Part shown: positions 1-6,696 of the stretch, one piece after another
Layout of the letters: each line of letters opens with the position of its first letter
Numbering within the stretch: the first letter of the stretch is position 1
Origin: Myxococcales bacterium
Lineage (GTDB): Bacteria > Myxococcota > Bradymonadia > UBA7976 > UBA1532
Assembly: GCA_020430675.1 (NCBI GenBank)
Contig: JAGQJJ010000187.1
Coordinates: forward strand, 1-7,226
DNA: 7,226 nucleotides
Direction: 5' to 3'
The notes under the pieces: generated by a model
Told to the model about the DNA's origin: nothing
Databases searched by the model: none
The model's input: the letters and a program-made list of their open reading frames with translations, nothing else
Translations under genes and position numbers: made by a program

Positions 1-213
1 CCGATCGGGTGGAATCGGCCCCACCGAATCGCGACCGGCCATCAGATTGGCCCAGAGCTCTTCTGGCCCGTCTGCACCCGGCGCCCGGCACGCGAGCCCC
101 ACGATCGCCACCGGACACCGCGCCGACGGCGGGCGCCGCGAGGCCGCCACCTCGGCCTTGGCCCGCCGGATCCGCTCCAGCGCCCGGGCCAGAAGCGTCG
201 CCGAATCGGGCAT
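1..213 (-). CDS. Type I polyketide synthase, N-terminal fragment (docking helix plus start of ketosynthase), runs off the window
   Basis: Only the first 71 codons are present; the reading frame is open at the window's left edge. Residues 1-30 form a charged, Ala/Leu/Arg-rich stretch (LLARALERIRRAKAEV) predicted to be helical, as in the N-terminal docking or coiled-coil segments of modular PKS proteins, which pair successive subunits. From residue 34 the start of a beta-ketoacyl synthase domain is clear: PVAIVGLACRAPG, then ELW, GRDSV and IPPDR, the usual N-terminal blocks of type I PKS ketosynthases, which perform decarboxylative Claisen condensation. The active-site Cys and His residues lie outside the window. 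The usual GCRFPG block reads ACRAPG here. I chose ATG at 213. An in-frame GTG at 225 would add four residues and overlap the stop of a tiny upstream frame as GTGA; neither start has a strong Shine-Dalgarno. The gene is divergent from the carotenoid operon. Family assignment is secure; product, module type and completeness cannot be judged. Confidence 0.88.
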   Translation of the reverse strand, partial: MPDSATLLARALERIRRAKAEVAASRRPPSARCPVAIVGLACRAPGADGPEELWANLMAGRDSVGPIPPDR

Positions 214-221
214 CGATTCGC

Positions 222-323
222 TCACTTCGCGGCGATCTCGTTCAACTGCCACCCCATCATGGCCTCGGCCGCACGTCTCGACGGCACTGGATCTACCAGG
301 AGCGCCCGGCGCAGACCAGCCAT
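222..323 (-). CDS. Possible 33-residue small ORF upstream of the PKS gene (doubtful)
   Basis: Reading leftwards from ATG at 323, the frame encodes 33 residues (beginning MAGLRRALLVDP, ending WQLNEIAAK) and stops with TGA at 224-222. An AGGGG lies about 10 bases before the ATG. The stop overlaps a possible GTG start of the PKS gene (GTGA), the same kind of coupling seen in the carotenoid operon. I recognise no family. Roughly four fifths of its codons end in G or C, somewhat lower than in the neighbouring genes, and the frame could be open by chance in GC-rich DNA. It could be a leader peptide or noise; it also occupies the only space for divergent promoters. Confidence 0.2.
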   Translation of the reverse strand: MAGLRRALLVDPVPSRRAAEAMMGWQLNEIAAK

Positions 324-348
324 CGCGTCGACGCCCCTGAGCCCGGCG

Positions 349-377
349 TCGGCAGAATCAGCGTGACCCGCTGTAAC
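349..377 (+). promoter_or_regulatory. Candidate crt operon promoter with a dyad in the spacer
   Basis: TCGGCA at 349-354 and TGTAAC at 372-377 each match the sigma70 consensus at four of six bases and are separated by 17 bases. The spacer region carries an inverted repeat, CAGCG (359-363) and CGCTG (369-373), around a 5-base loop. A dyad between -35 and -10 is where MerR-family regulators bind, and the light-responsive CarA/CarH/LitR regulators of carotenoid genes belong to that family. Predicted transcription would begin near 384, just before the first crtY start at 407. Both hexamers are weak and five-base arms arise easily in GC-rich DNA, so this is only a candidate. Confidence 0.22.
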
Positions 378-406
378 CCCGGGCCGGGCCCGTCATCAGA
401 TTCGCG

Positions 407-1591
407 ATGGTCGAAACTTTGTCCCAACTTTGTTCAGTGTCGCACGGTGGCGAGGCCCCCTTTGACCTCGCCCTGGTCGGCGGCGGCCTGCACAACGGCC
501 TGCTGGCGCTTGCCCTGCGCCATCGGCAGCCCGATCTGCGGCTGGTCGTCATCGAGCGCGGCGCGCGCGCCGGGGGCAATCACACCTGGTGCCTGCACGC
601 CGGCGATGTGCCGGCCGAGGCGCGGCCGTATGTCGAGCCCCTGATCGCGCATCGGTGGCCTGGCTATTCGGTGCATTTCCCGGGGTTCAGCCGCGCGCTC
701 GATGAGCCATACGCGCTGATCTCGTCGGCGCGCTTCGGGGCCCATCTGGCGGCGACGCTGGGCGATGCGCTCTGGTGCGGCGCCGAGGCGGTGCGCGTCG
801 AGGCGGGCGCGGTGCAGCTCGCCGATGGCCGCCGCGTGACCGCGCGCCGGGTGATCGACGCCCGGGGGCCGCGCGCGGTGCCGGCTGATGTCGCGGGCTT
901 CCAGAAGTTTGTCGGCCTTGAGGTTCGCCTCGCGACGCCGCACGGGCTTGAGCGACCGATTCTGATGGACGCCACCGTGCCGCAGCACGATGGGCTGCGC
1001 TTCTTCTACGTGCTGCCGCTCGACCCGACCCGGCTGCTGATCGAAGACACGCGCTTCGCCGATGGGGCGCGGCTCGATGAGGCGGATCTGGAGGCCGAAG
1101 TGCAGGCCTACGCCGCCACGCAGGGCTGGGCCATCACCGCGATCGAGCGCCGCGAGTCCGGCGCGCTGCCGATGCCTTGGGCCGCGCCCACACCGGCGCC
1201 GCGCGAGGGCGCGCTGCTCGGCGGCTACGCGGCCGGCTTCTTTCACCCCGCGACCGGTTACTCACTGCCCATCGCGGTGCGCGTGGCCGAGGCGCTCTCG
1301 CGCGTGCCGCTCGATGCCCTGCCCGCCGCCCACGCCGCCCAGGCCGCGTTGCAGGCCGAGCGCCAGCGTTTTGCCTTTGCGCTGAACCGCGCCTTGTTCC
1401 GCCACTGCGCGCCGGCCGATCGGTGGCGCCTGATGGCCCGCTTCTATCGCCGCCCGGCGCCGGTCATCCGCCGCTTCTACGCGCTGCGCCTGACCGCGCT
1501 CGATCGCCTTCGCCTGCTCGCCGGCCTGCCGCCCCGTGGCCTGCGCCTGCGGCCCTTGCCCCGCCTCATTTCGCCTGTGGAGGTCGTATGA
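407..1591 (+). CDS. crtY: Lycopene beta-cyclase, CrtY type
   Basis: This flavoprotein of the CrtY/CrtL family cyclises psi ends of lycopene (or of related acyclic ends) to beta rings, at the membrane. The 394-residue product has the family's marks in order: dinucleotide-binding LVGGGLHNG (23-31), GGNHTW (56-61), VIDARG (149-154), MDATV (187-191), LPLDPTRLLIEDT (203-215), FHPATGYSLP (279-288), and a C-terminal RFYALRLTALDRL then LLAGLPP block (357-376). Length is normal for single-chain bacterial CrtY (about 380-390). The start is uncertain: ATG 407 has no Shine-Dalgarno and gives 18 residues before the conserved FDLALVGGG, whereas Pantoea-type CrtY proteins have only a few. An in-frame GTG at 437 would leave eight. 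The gene heads the operon and overlaps crtE by ATGA (1588-1591). Myxococcus xanthus uses a two-subunit CrtYc/CrtYd cyclase, so the single-chain type is a difference from that operon. Confidence 0.95.
   Translation: MVETLSQLCSVSHGGEAPFDLALVGGGLHNGLLALALRHRQPDLRLVVIERGARAGGNHTWCLHAGDVPAEARPYVEPLIAHRWPGYSVHFPGFSRALDEPYALISSARFGAHLAATLGDALWCGAEAVRVEAGAVQLADGRRVTARRVIDARGPRAVPADVAGFQKFVGLEVRLATPHGLERPILMDATVPQHDGLRFFYVLPLDPTRLLIEDTRFADGARLDEADLEAEVQAYAATQGWAITAIERRESGALPMPWAAPTPAPREGALLGGYAAGFFHPATGYSLPIAVRVAEALSRVPLDALPAAHAAQAALQAERQRFAFALNRALFRHCAPADRWRLMARFYRRPAPVIRRFYALRLTALDRLRLLAGLPPRGLRLRPLPRLISPVEVV
415..433 (+). repeat. Perfect 8-base direct repeat AACTTTGT at 11-base spacing, at the 5' end of crtY
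   Basis: AACTTTGT occurs at 415-422 and again at 426-433, so the copies start 11 bases apart, about one helical turn. They sit in an A/T-rich patch within otherwise very GC-rich DNA. The patch lies between the first possible crtY start (ATG 407) and an alternative in-frame GTG (437). Tandem half-sites on one face of the helix are typical of activator or repressor binding sites, but no known operator is recognised. The repeat may instead be coding coincidence. Confidence 0.45.
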
Positions 1592-2616
1592 ACCTGGACG
1601 CCGCCCGCGTCACGCCAATGCACGAGCCGCCCGCGAACAAGGCGCTTCAATTCTTCGAGCGAACGGCGTTGCCGGACGACGCGGAGAAGGTGCCGGCGCG
1701 GCTTTGGGAGACGGCGTTGCTCGACCCCGGCCGCAGCTTCCTCGCGCGGTCGGGCAAGGCGTTTCGCGCGTGCCTGGTCGAGCTGGGCTGGGCGCTCGGC
1801 GGTGGCATCGGCCCTTGTCCCGACGCGCTGACGCAGGTCGTCGAGCTGCTGCACGCCGGATCGCTCATCGTCGACGACATCGAAGACGCTTCGACCATGC
1901 GCCGTGGTGGTCCGGCGCTGCATGTCTCGCATGGCATGCCGCGCGCGCTGAACCTGGGCAATATGTTGTATTTTCAGGCCTTGGCGCTCTTGCCGCACGC
2001 ATCGGTCGAACCCTCGGTGGTCCTCTCGTTGCAGACCCGTGCCATCGACACATTGCTGCGATGCCATCAGGGTCAGGCGCTCGACCTGACCGCGCGCGTC
2101 GACCAGCTCGCGATGGCCGAGGTGGGCAATGTGGTGCGGGCGACGACGCGGCTGAAGACCGGCGCTCTGATGAGCTTCGCCGCGGCGAGCGGCGCGCTGG
2201 CCGCCGGCGCTTCGCCGGTGCGCGTGCAGGCCATCGCCGCGTTTGGCGAGCTGCTCGGCTGCGCGCTGCAAATGCTCGACGATCTGAGCGGGATCGTGAA
2301 CCCCGAGCGTGCCGACAAGGGCGAAGAGGATCTGCGCGAGGGCCGGCCCACCTGGTGCTGGGCGTGGCTGGCCGAAGAGGGCGGCGATGAGGTGTCGTTC
2401 GCGCGGCTCGTTCATCGGCTGCGCGACGTGCGGGCCGGCGGGGACGCGGCGGCCCTGGCGGGCGCGCTGCGGGCACGGGTCGAGGTGCACGGCCGCGCCT
2501 TGACCAGCGCGCACCTCGCGATGAGCTTCTCGGGCCTGCGCCGCGCCGTCGGCGACCACCCCGCGTTGTCGGTCGCCCGCGCCGAGATCGAACGCCTCGC
2601 CGCCAGCTATCTGTGA
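1588..2616 (+). CDS. crtE: Geranylgeranyl diphosphate synthase (trans-isoprenyl diphosphate synthase)
   Basis: This soluble, all-helical prenyltransferase adds isopentenyl diphosphate to allylic diphosphates to give C20 GGPP, the substrate of CrtB. The 342-residue protein shows GKAFRACLVELG (56-67, IPP-binding Lys/Arg region), the first Asp-rich motif DDIED (96-100) followed by RR (105-106), HQGQALDL (160-167), the KT pair (190-191) and the second Asp-rich motif QMLDDLSG (228-235). The first motif has only two residues between its aspartates, as in archaeal and eukaryotic GGPP synthases, not the DDx4D of many bacterial FPP synthases. In the second motif the last Asp is Gly. Residues four and five before the first motif are small (Ser, Gly), which fits C20 or longer products. 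ATG 1588 has GGAGG four bases upstream; a later in-frame ATG at 1618 is possible. Eleven bases separate the stop from the crtI ATG. Confidence 0.93.
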   Translation: MNLDAARVTPMHEPPANKALQFFERTALPDDAEKVPARLWETALLDPGRSFLARSGKAFRACLVELGWALGGGIGPCPDALTQVVELLHAGSLIVDDIEDASTMRRGGPALHVSHGMPRALNLGNMLYFQALALLPHASVEPSVVLSLQTRAIDTLLRCHQGQALDLTARVDQLAMAEVGNVVRATTRLKTGALMSFAAASGALAAGASPVRVQAIAAFGELLGCALQMLDDLSGIVNPERADKGEEDLREGRPTWCWAWLAEEGGDEVSFARLVHRLRDVRAGGDAAALAGALRARVEVHGRALTSAHLAMSFSGLRRAVGDHPALSVARAEIERLAASYL

Positions 2617-2621
2617 AGGAG
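2615..2621 (+). promoter_or_regulatory. Shine-Dalgarno of crtI, decides its start
   Basis: GAAGGAG overlaps the crtE stop codon and lies six bases before ATG 2628. This favours that ATG over the GTG at 2613, which would put the ribosome-binding sequence inside the coding region. Confidence 0.8.
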
Positions 2622-2627
2622 TCATCG

Positions 2628-4172
2628 ATGTCTGCCCGGAATCTGCCCCGCGCCGCGGTGATCGGCAGTGGCTTCGGCGGCCTGGCCGCCGCGATTCGCC
2701 TGCAGGCCAGCGGCGCGCCCACGGTGCTGTTCGAAGCCCGCGATCAGCCCGGTGGCCGCGCGTATGTCTACCGCGATCAAGGCTTCACCTTCGACGCCGG
2801 CCCGACGGTCATCACCGCGCCGCAATGCCTCGAAGAGCTGTATGACCTGGCCGGGCAGCGATTGTCCGACCATGTCGACATGCTGCCCGTCGATCCCTTC
2901 TATCGACTCATCTGGGCCGATGGCACCCGGTTTGACTACAACGGCGACGGCGAGCGCATGCTCGAACAGATTCGGGCGCTCAACCCCGATGATGTCGAGG
3001 GCTATCTGCGCTTTGTCGACTATGCCAAGGATGTCTTCGAGCAGGGTTACTCCGAGCTGGCTTCGGCGCCGTTCCTTCGCTTTCGTGACATGGTGCGCGT
3101 CGCGCCGCAGTTGATGCGGCTGCGCGCCGATCGCTCGGTGTTCAAGACGGTCGCGCGCTTCGTGCGCGAGGCGCATCTGCGGCAGGCGCTGTCATTTCAC
3201 TCGCTGCTGGTGGGCGGCAACCCGTTCGAGACCTCGTCGATCTACACGCTGATCCACTACCTCGAACGCAAATGGGGCGTGTTTTTCCCCCGCGGCGGCA
3301 CCGGCGCGCTGGTGCAGGCGCTGGTCGAGCTGTTCAAGTCGCTCGGCGGCGAGGTGCGGCTGTCATGCCCGGTCGAGCGCGTGACGCTCGATGAGAGCGG
3401 GCCGCGGGCGCTGCATCTCATCGACTCGCCGGCCGGGCGCGCCGAGCCTTTTGACCTGGTCGTGTCGAACGCGGACATCCATCACACCTATCGCCGTCTC
3501 TACGGCCAGGACGTGCGCGCCGCCCGCACCGCCGACCGGCTGGAGAAGATGGACTGGTCGATGTCGCTGTTCGTGCTCTACTTCGGCACCGATCGCACCT
3601 ACTCCGAGTCGGTGGCCCATCACACCGTGCTCTTCGGGCCGCGCTACAAGGGCCTGCTCGATGACATCTTCCACGGCGCGTCGGTGCCCGATGACTTCAG
3701 CCTCTACCTGCACGCGCCGACGGTGACCGATCCGTCAATGGCGCCGCCGGGTTGCGGCGCGTTCTACGTGCTCTCGCCGGTGCCGCACCTGGGCCGCGCG
3801 GCGGTCGACTGGGATGCCATGGCGCCGGCCTATGCCGATCGCATTCTGGCCAGCCTTGAGAGCGAGATGCCCGATCTGCGCCAGCACGTGGTCACGAAGC
3901 GCTGGATGACACCGCTCGACTTCCGCGACACGCTGCACGCCTATCATGGCGCGGCGTTCTCGGTGGCGCCGCGGCTGACCCAGAGCGCATGGTTCCGCCC
4001 ACATAACCGCGACGCGACGCTGCCCGGCCTGTACCTGGTGGGCGCGGGCACGCATCCCGGCGCCGGCGTGCCGGGCGTGGTCAACTCGGCGAAAGCGACC
4101 GCGGCGATCATCGCCGCCGACTTCAACCTGCCGGCCCCGGTCGGCCTGCGGGTGGGGGAGTCGGCGGCGTGA
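2628..4172 (+). CDS. crtI: Phytoene desaturase, CrtI type
   Basis: FAD-dependent, membrane-associated desaturase that introduces conjugated double bonds into phytoene, giving lycopene or an intermediate. The 514-residue protein has the N-terminal FAD-binding fold VIGSGFGGLAAAIRL (11-25) with the acidic residue E36, PGGRA (41-45), FDAGPTVIT (55-63), and the C-terminal CrtI signature LYLVGAGTHPGAGVPGVV (468-485). Length is normal (about 490-510). It follows crtE after 11 bases and overlaps crtB by GTGA (4169-4172), so it is translated within the operon. It resembles Pantoea/Rhodobacter-type CrtI more than the second desaturase at 5149, so I assign it the main phytoene steps. In Myxococcus xanthus two CrtI-type enzymes (CrtIb, CrtIa) are both reported to take part in making lycopene, so the number of steps done by this one cannot be read from sequence. 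Confidence 0.95.
   Translation: MSARNLPRAAVIGSGFGGLAAAIRLQASGAPTVLFEARDQPGGRAYVYRDQGFTFDAGPTVITAPQCLEELYDLAGQRLSDHVDMLPVDPFYRLIWADGTRFDYNGDGERMLEQIRALNPDDVEGYLRFVDYAKDVFEQGYSELASAPFLRFRDMVRVAPQLMRLRADRSVFKTVARFVREAHLRQALSFHSLLVGGNPFETSSIYTLIHYLERKWGVFFPRGGTGALVQALVELFKSLGGEVRLSCPVERVTLDESGPRALHLIDSPAGRAEPFDLVVSNADIHHTYRRLYGQDVRAARTADRLEKMDWSMSLFVLYFGTDRTYSESVAHHTVLFGPRYKGLLDDIFHGASVPDDFSLYLHAPTVTDPSMAPPGCGAFYVLSPVPHLGRAAVDWDAMAPAYADRILASLESEMPDLRQHVVTKRWMTPLDFRDTLHAYHGAAFSVAPRLTQSAWFRPHNRDATLPGLYLVGAGTHPGAGVPGVVNSAKATAAIIAADFNLPAPVGLRVGESAA
4154..4160 (+). promoter_or_regulatory. Shine-Dalgarno of crtB, supports its GTG start
   Basis: GGGGGAG lies eight bases before GTG 4169, inside the last codons of crtI. 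It supports a GTG start that overlaps the crtI stop as GTGA. No in-frame ATG lies ahead of the conserved part of the protein. Confidence 0.65.
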
Positions 4173-5152
4173 CGACGGCCGTCATCAGCGCGACCACCGC
4201 GCCGCAAGACGCGGTGGCGCAATGCGCGCAGGTGATCCGCGCCGCGTCGCGCAGCTTCTCGCTCGCCGCGCGCCTTCTGCCCCGACAAGCGCGCGATGAG
4301 GTGGTGGTGCTCTATGCGTGGTGCCGTCGCGCCGACGATGCCATCGATGAGGCCCGCCCAGGCACGGCGCCGCGCGCGTTGGCCATTCTGCGGGCCGAGC
4401 TGGCGAGCGTCTATGGTGGCGCACCGCAGCGCGATCCCATCCTGATGGCCTTCCAGGAGCTGGTGCGCGGGCGAGGCATCCCGCAGCGGTACCCGGATGA
4501 ACTGCTCGAAGGCATGCGCATGGACGTCGAAGGCACCGCCTACGATGACACCGAGACGCTGCTTCGCTATTGCTATCGGGTCGCCAGCACCGTGGGCCTG
4601 ATGATGTGTCATCTGACTGGCGTGCGCGATGACGCGGCGCTGCAACACGCCGCGCATCTGGGCGTGGCGATGCAGTTGACCAATATCTGTCGCGATGTGG
4701 CCGAGGACTGGGGCCGTGGCCGGCGTTATCTGCCCGCTGATCGACTCGAAGGCTTGAGCGGGTCGGGGCGAACGCTGGTGGGGCAGGGGCCCATCGCTTC
4801 GTTTGCCGCGCCGTTTGCGCTCGCCACGCTCGACCTGCTGCGCCAGGCCGACGCCTATTATGCTTCGGCCGATCGCGGGCTGATCGCGCTGCCCTGGCGG
4901 GTCGCGCTGGCGGTGGGCGCGGCGCGGTGGATCTATCACGACATCGGGCGCGTCGTCCGATCCAAGGACGCGGACGTGACCGCGGGCCGCGCGTATACCT
5001 CGACGGCGCGCAAGCTTTGGCTGGTGGGCCGCGCGGCCCTCGCCGTGCTGGCTTCAATGCCATATCGCATCATGCTGCGCCTGGCCGGCCGCGGTGCGAT
5101 GGCGCCGCCCGGCAAGGCATTGGCGTTTGAAGCGATGGAGCGTCTGCCATGA
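4169..5152 (+). CDS. crtB: Phytoene synthase
   Basis: Head-to-head condensation of two GGPP, through prephytoene diphosphate, to 15-cis-phytoene, the committed step of the pathway; Mg2+-dependent squalene/phytoene synthase family. Seen in the 327-residue protein: SRSFSLAARLLP (27-38), LYAWCRRADDAID (48-60) with the first DxxxD motif at D56-D60, YCYRVASTVGLMM (134-146), and QLTNICRDVAEDWGRGRRYLP (169-189) holding the second DxxxD motif at D176-D180. All expected diphosphate-binding aspartates are present. Length is slightly above the usual 300-310, with the excess in an Ala/Gly-rich C-terminus. The GTG start overlaps the crtI stop; the TGA overlaps the crtD ATG (ATGA, 5149-5152). An intact, ordinary member of the family. 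Confidence 0.96.
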   Translation: MTTAVISATTAPQDAVAQCAQVIRAASRSFSLAARLLPRQARDEVVVLYAWCRRADDAIDEARPGTAPRALAILRAELASVYGGAPQRDPILMAFQELVRGRGIPQRYPDELLEGMRMDVEGTAYDDTETLLRYCYRVASTVGLMMCHLTGVRDDAALQHAAHLGVAMQLTNICRDVAEDWGRGRRYLPADRLEGLSGSGRTLVGQGPIASFAAPFALATLDLLRQADAYYASADRGLIALPWRVALAVGAARWIYHDIGRVVRSKDADVTAGRAYTSTARKLWLVGRAALAVLASMPYRIMLRLAGRGAMAPPGKALAFEAMERLP

Positions 5153-6696
5153 TCGCGGTCGTGGGTGCCGGCGTCGGCGGGCTTTGCGCCGCGCTTGATC
5201 TGGTCGGCGCCGGCCATGACGTGATGCTCTTCGAGCGCGCGGCGGCGGTGGGCGGCAAGATGCACCGCGTCGCCGCCGGCGGTCGTGCGGTCGATGGCGG
5301 GCCGACCGTGCTGACGATGCGCGATGTCTTCGATGGCTTGTTCGCCGACGCGGGCGCCGACCTGAGCGAGCGCGTGCGCCTCGAGCCTGCGCGACACCTG
5401 GCGCGCCATGCCTGGCCCGATGGCGGGCGGCTCGACCTGCACGCCGATCCGGGCGCTTCGCGGCGGGCCATCCGCGCGTTTGCGGGCGAGGCCGACGCCG
5501 CGGGCTTCGATCGGTTCATCGCCTACGCCCGCGCGTTGCACGCCGACGTGGAAGACGTCTTCATCCGCGCCCAGCGCCCGACCGCGTGGCGCGTCTTGCA
5601 GCAGCTCGGCCTGCGCGCGCTGCCGCGCCTGCTGCGCATCGACGCCCGCCGCACGATGTGGCAGTCGCTCGGCGACTTCTTCCGCGATCCGCGCCTGCGG
5701 CAGTTGTTCGGGCGCTATGCCACCTATGCCGGCCTCGATCCCTTCCAGGCGCCGGCCACCTTCAACCTGATCGCCTGGGTCGAGCAGGCCGGGGTCTGGC
5801 GCGTGGGTGGCGGCCTGAGCGCGTTGGCCGAGGCGCTGGCTGACCTGTTCATCGAGCGCGGCGGCATGCTGCGCTGCGGCGAAGGCATCGCCACGCTGCG
5901 CGTACAGAACGGGCGCGTGACCGGCGTGACCACCGAGCGGGGCGAGGCGGTGTCTTGCGAGGCCGTGGTCTTCAACGGCGACGCTCAGGCCCTGGCCGCC
6001 GGCCTGCTCGGCGAGGCCGCGCGCGCCGCGGTCGAGCCGTCCGCGCCCGCCGCGCGCTCATTGTCGGCGCTGACGTTCTGCACCACGACGGCGACGCAGG
6101 GCTTCCCGCTGCTGCATCACAACGTCTTCTTCTCGACCGACTCGGCCGCCGAGTTTCGCGCGCTCTTTGCCGATCGACGGCTGCCCGATGAGCCGACGGT
6201 CTATGTCTGCGCCCAGGATCGCGGCGACGACGACGCCGCGCGCGCCGAGGACCGGCTGCTGCTCCTGGTCAACGCGCCCGCCACCGGCGTGGGCCCCCCA
6301 CTCACCGAAGAGGAGATCGAAGCATGCGCCGAGCGGACGCTCGACCTGCTGTCGCGCTGTGGCCTGTTGCTGCGCTGGGACGCGGCGCGCACGGTGCGCA
6401 CGACGCCCGCGGACTGGAGCGCGCGCTTCCCGGGTTCGGGTGGCGCGCTCTACGGACCGGCAGCCCACGCCTGGAACGCGACCCTGCGCCGGCCGGGCGC
6501 CCGTTCACGCCTGCCTGGCCTGTACCTGGCCGGGGGCAGCGTGCACCCGGGGGCGGGCGTGCCGATGGCGGCCTTGAGCGGACGGATGGCCGCCGCGCAG
6601 CTCGTGGCGGACCAGCCTTCGACGCGGCGATCGCGCCCGGTGGCTATGCCTGGTGGTACCTGGACGCGATCAGCGACGACGGCCGCCACGCCCTGA
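5149..6696 (+). CDS. crtD: Carotenoid 3,4-desaturase, CrtD type (CrtI superfamily)
   Basis: A second FAD-dependent desaturase, most like hydroxyneurosporene/methoxyneurosporene dehydrogenase CrtD, which adds a 3,4 double bond next to a hydrated psi end. Signs in the 515-residue protein: FAD fold VVGAGVGGLCAALDL (4-18), ER (29-30), VGGKM (34-38), VDGGPTVLTMRDVFDGLF (48-65), FRDPRLRQLFGRYATYAG (178-195), FNLIAWVEQAGVW (205-217), and LAGGSVHPGAGVPMAALSGRM (460-480). The DAGPTVLTM-like and FGRYATY blocks are what separate CrtD from CrtI. ATG 5149 has GGAG at 5137-5140 and overlaps the crtB stop. The last 27 residues (489-515, after LVAD) do not look like the family; their codons lose the strong G/C third-position bias, and the same bases read as CrtC in another frame. 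The true end may therefore be altered by a frameshift. In Myxococcus the gene in this position is called crtIa, so a share in lycopene formation is possible. Confidence 0.88.
   Translation: MIAVVGAGVGGLCAALDLVGAGHDVMLFERAAAVGGKMHRVAAGGRAVDGGPTVLTMRDVFDGLFADAGADLSERVRLEPARHLARHAWPDGGRLDLHADPGASRRAIRAFAGEADAAGFDRFIAYARALHADVEDVFIRAQRPTAWRVLQQLGLRALPRLLRIDARRTMWQSLGDFFRDPRLRQLFGRYATYAGLDPFQAPATFNLIAWVEQAGVWRVGGGLSALAEALADLFIERGGMLRCGEGIATLRVQNGRVTGVTTERGEAVSCEAVVFNGDAQALAAGLLGEAARAAVEPSAPAARSLSALTFCTTTATQGFPLLHHNVFFSTDSAAEFRALFADRRLPDEPTVYVCAQDRGDDDAARAEDRLLLLVNAPATGVGPPLTEEEIEACAERTLDLLSRCGLLLRWDAARTVRTTPADWSARFPGSGGALYGPAAHAWNATLRRPGARSRLPGLYLAGGSVHPGAGVPMAALSGRMAAAQLVADQPSTRRSRPVAMPGGTWTRSATTAATP

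Noticed and set aside
380..392. GC-only hairpin CGGGCC-G-GGCCCG as a terminator
   Set aside because: No following T run, only six pairs with a one-base loop, and it lies just before a gene start.
40..402. Repeated CATCAGATT at 40-48 and 394-402
   Set aside because: A single nine-base match in unrelated contexts (inside the PKS coding region and before crtY), with no flanking similarity.
226..460. PpsR/CrtJ-type operator TGT-N12-ACA, as used by purple bacteria for crt genes
   Set aside because: Each TGT in the region was checked and none has ACA at the required distance.
9..644. 211-codon + strand frame over the PKS start and the control region
   Set aside because: Pro/Arg-rich low-complexity translation that overlaps a recognisable PKS on the other strand and crtY in another frame.
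434..1246. 270-codon open frame on the - strand inside crtY
   Set aside because: Shadow of crtY. No family motif is seen, and long antisense frames are expected in DNA this GC-rich.
1177..1587. Upstream extension of the crtE frame from a TTG
   Set aside because: It would lie wholly inside crtY; ATG 1588 has GGAGG just upstream and the protein from there has normal length.
2613..2627. GTG 2613 as the crtI start
   Set aside because: It would place the strong GAAGGAG inside the gene; ATG 2628 is correctly spaced behind it.
1477..2722. Long - strand open frames (382 and 285 codons) across crtE and the crtI start
   Set aside because: They oppose a gene with clear prenyl synthase motifs; composition is Arg/Ala/Gln-rich shadow protein with no recognisable domain.
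3944..4939. 331-codon - strand open frame across the end of crtI and crtB
   Set aside because: Both opposing genes are intact and recognisable; the antisense product shows no motif.
6324..6605. ATG 6324 as the start of crtC
   Set aside because: It would add about 94 residues read from the conserved part of crtD in a frame with poor third-position G/C bias and no CrtC similarity.
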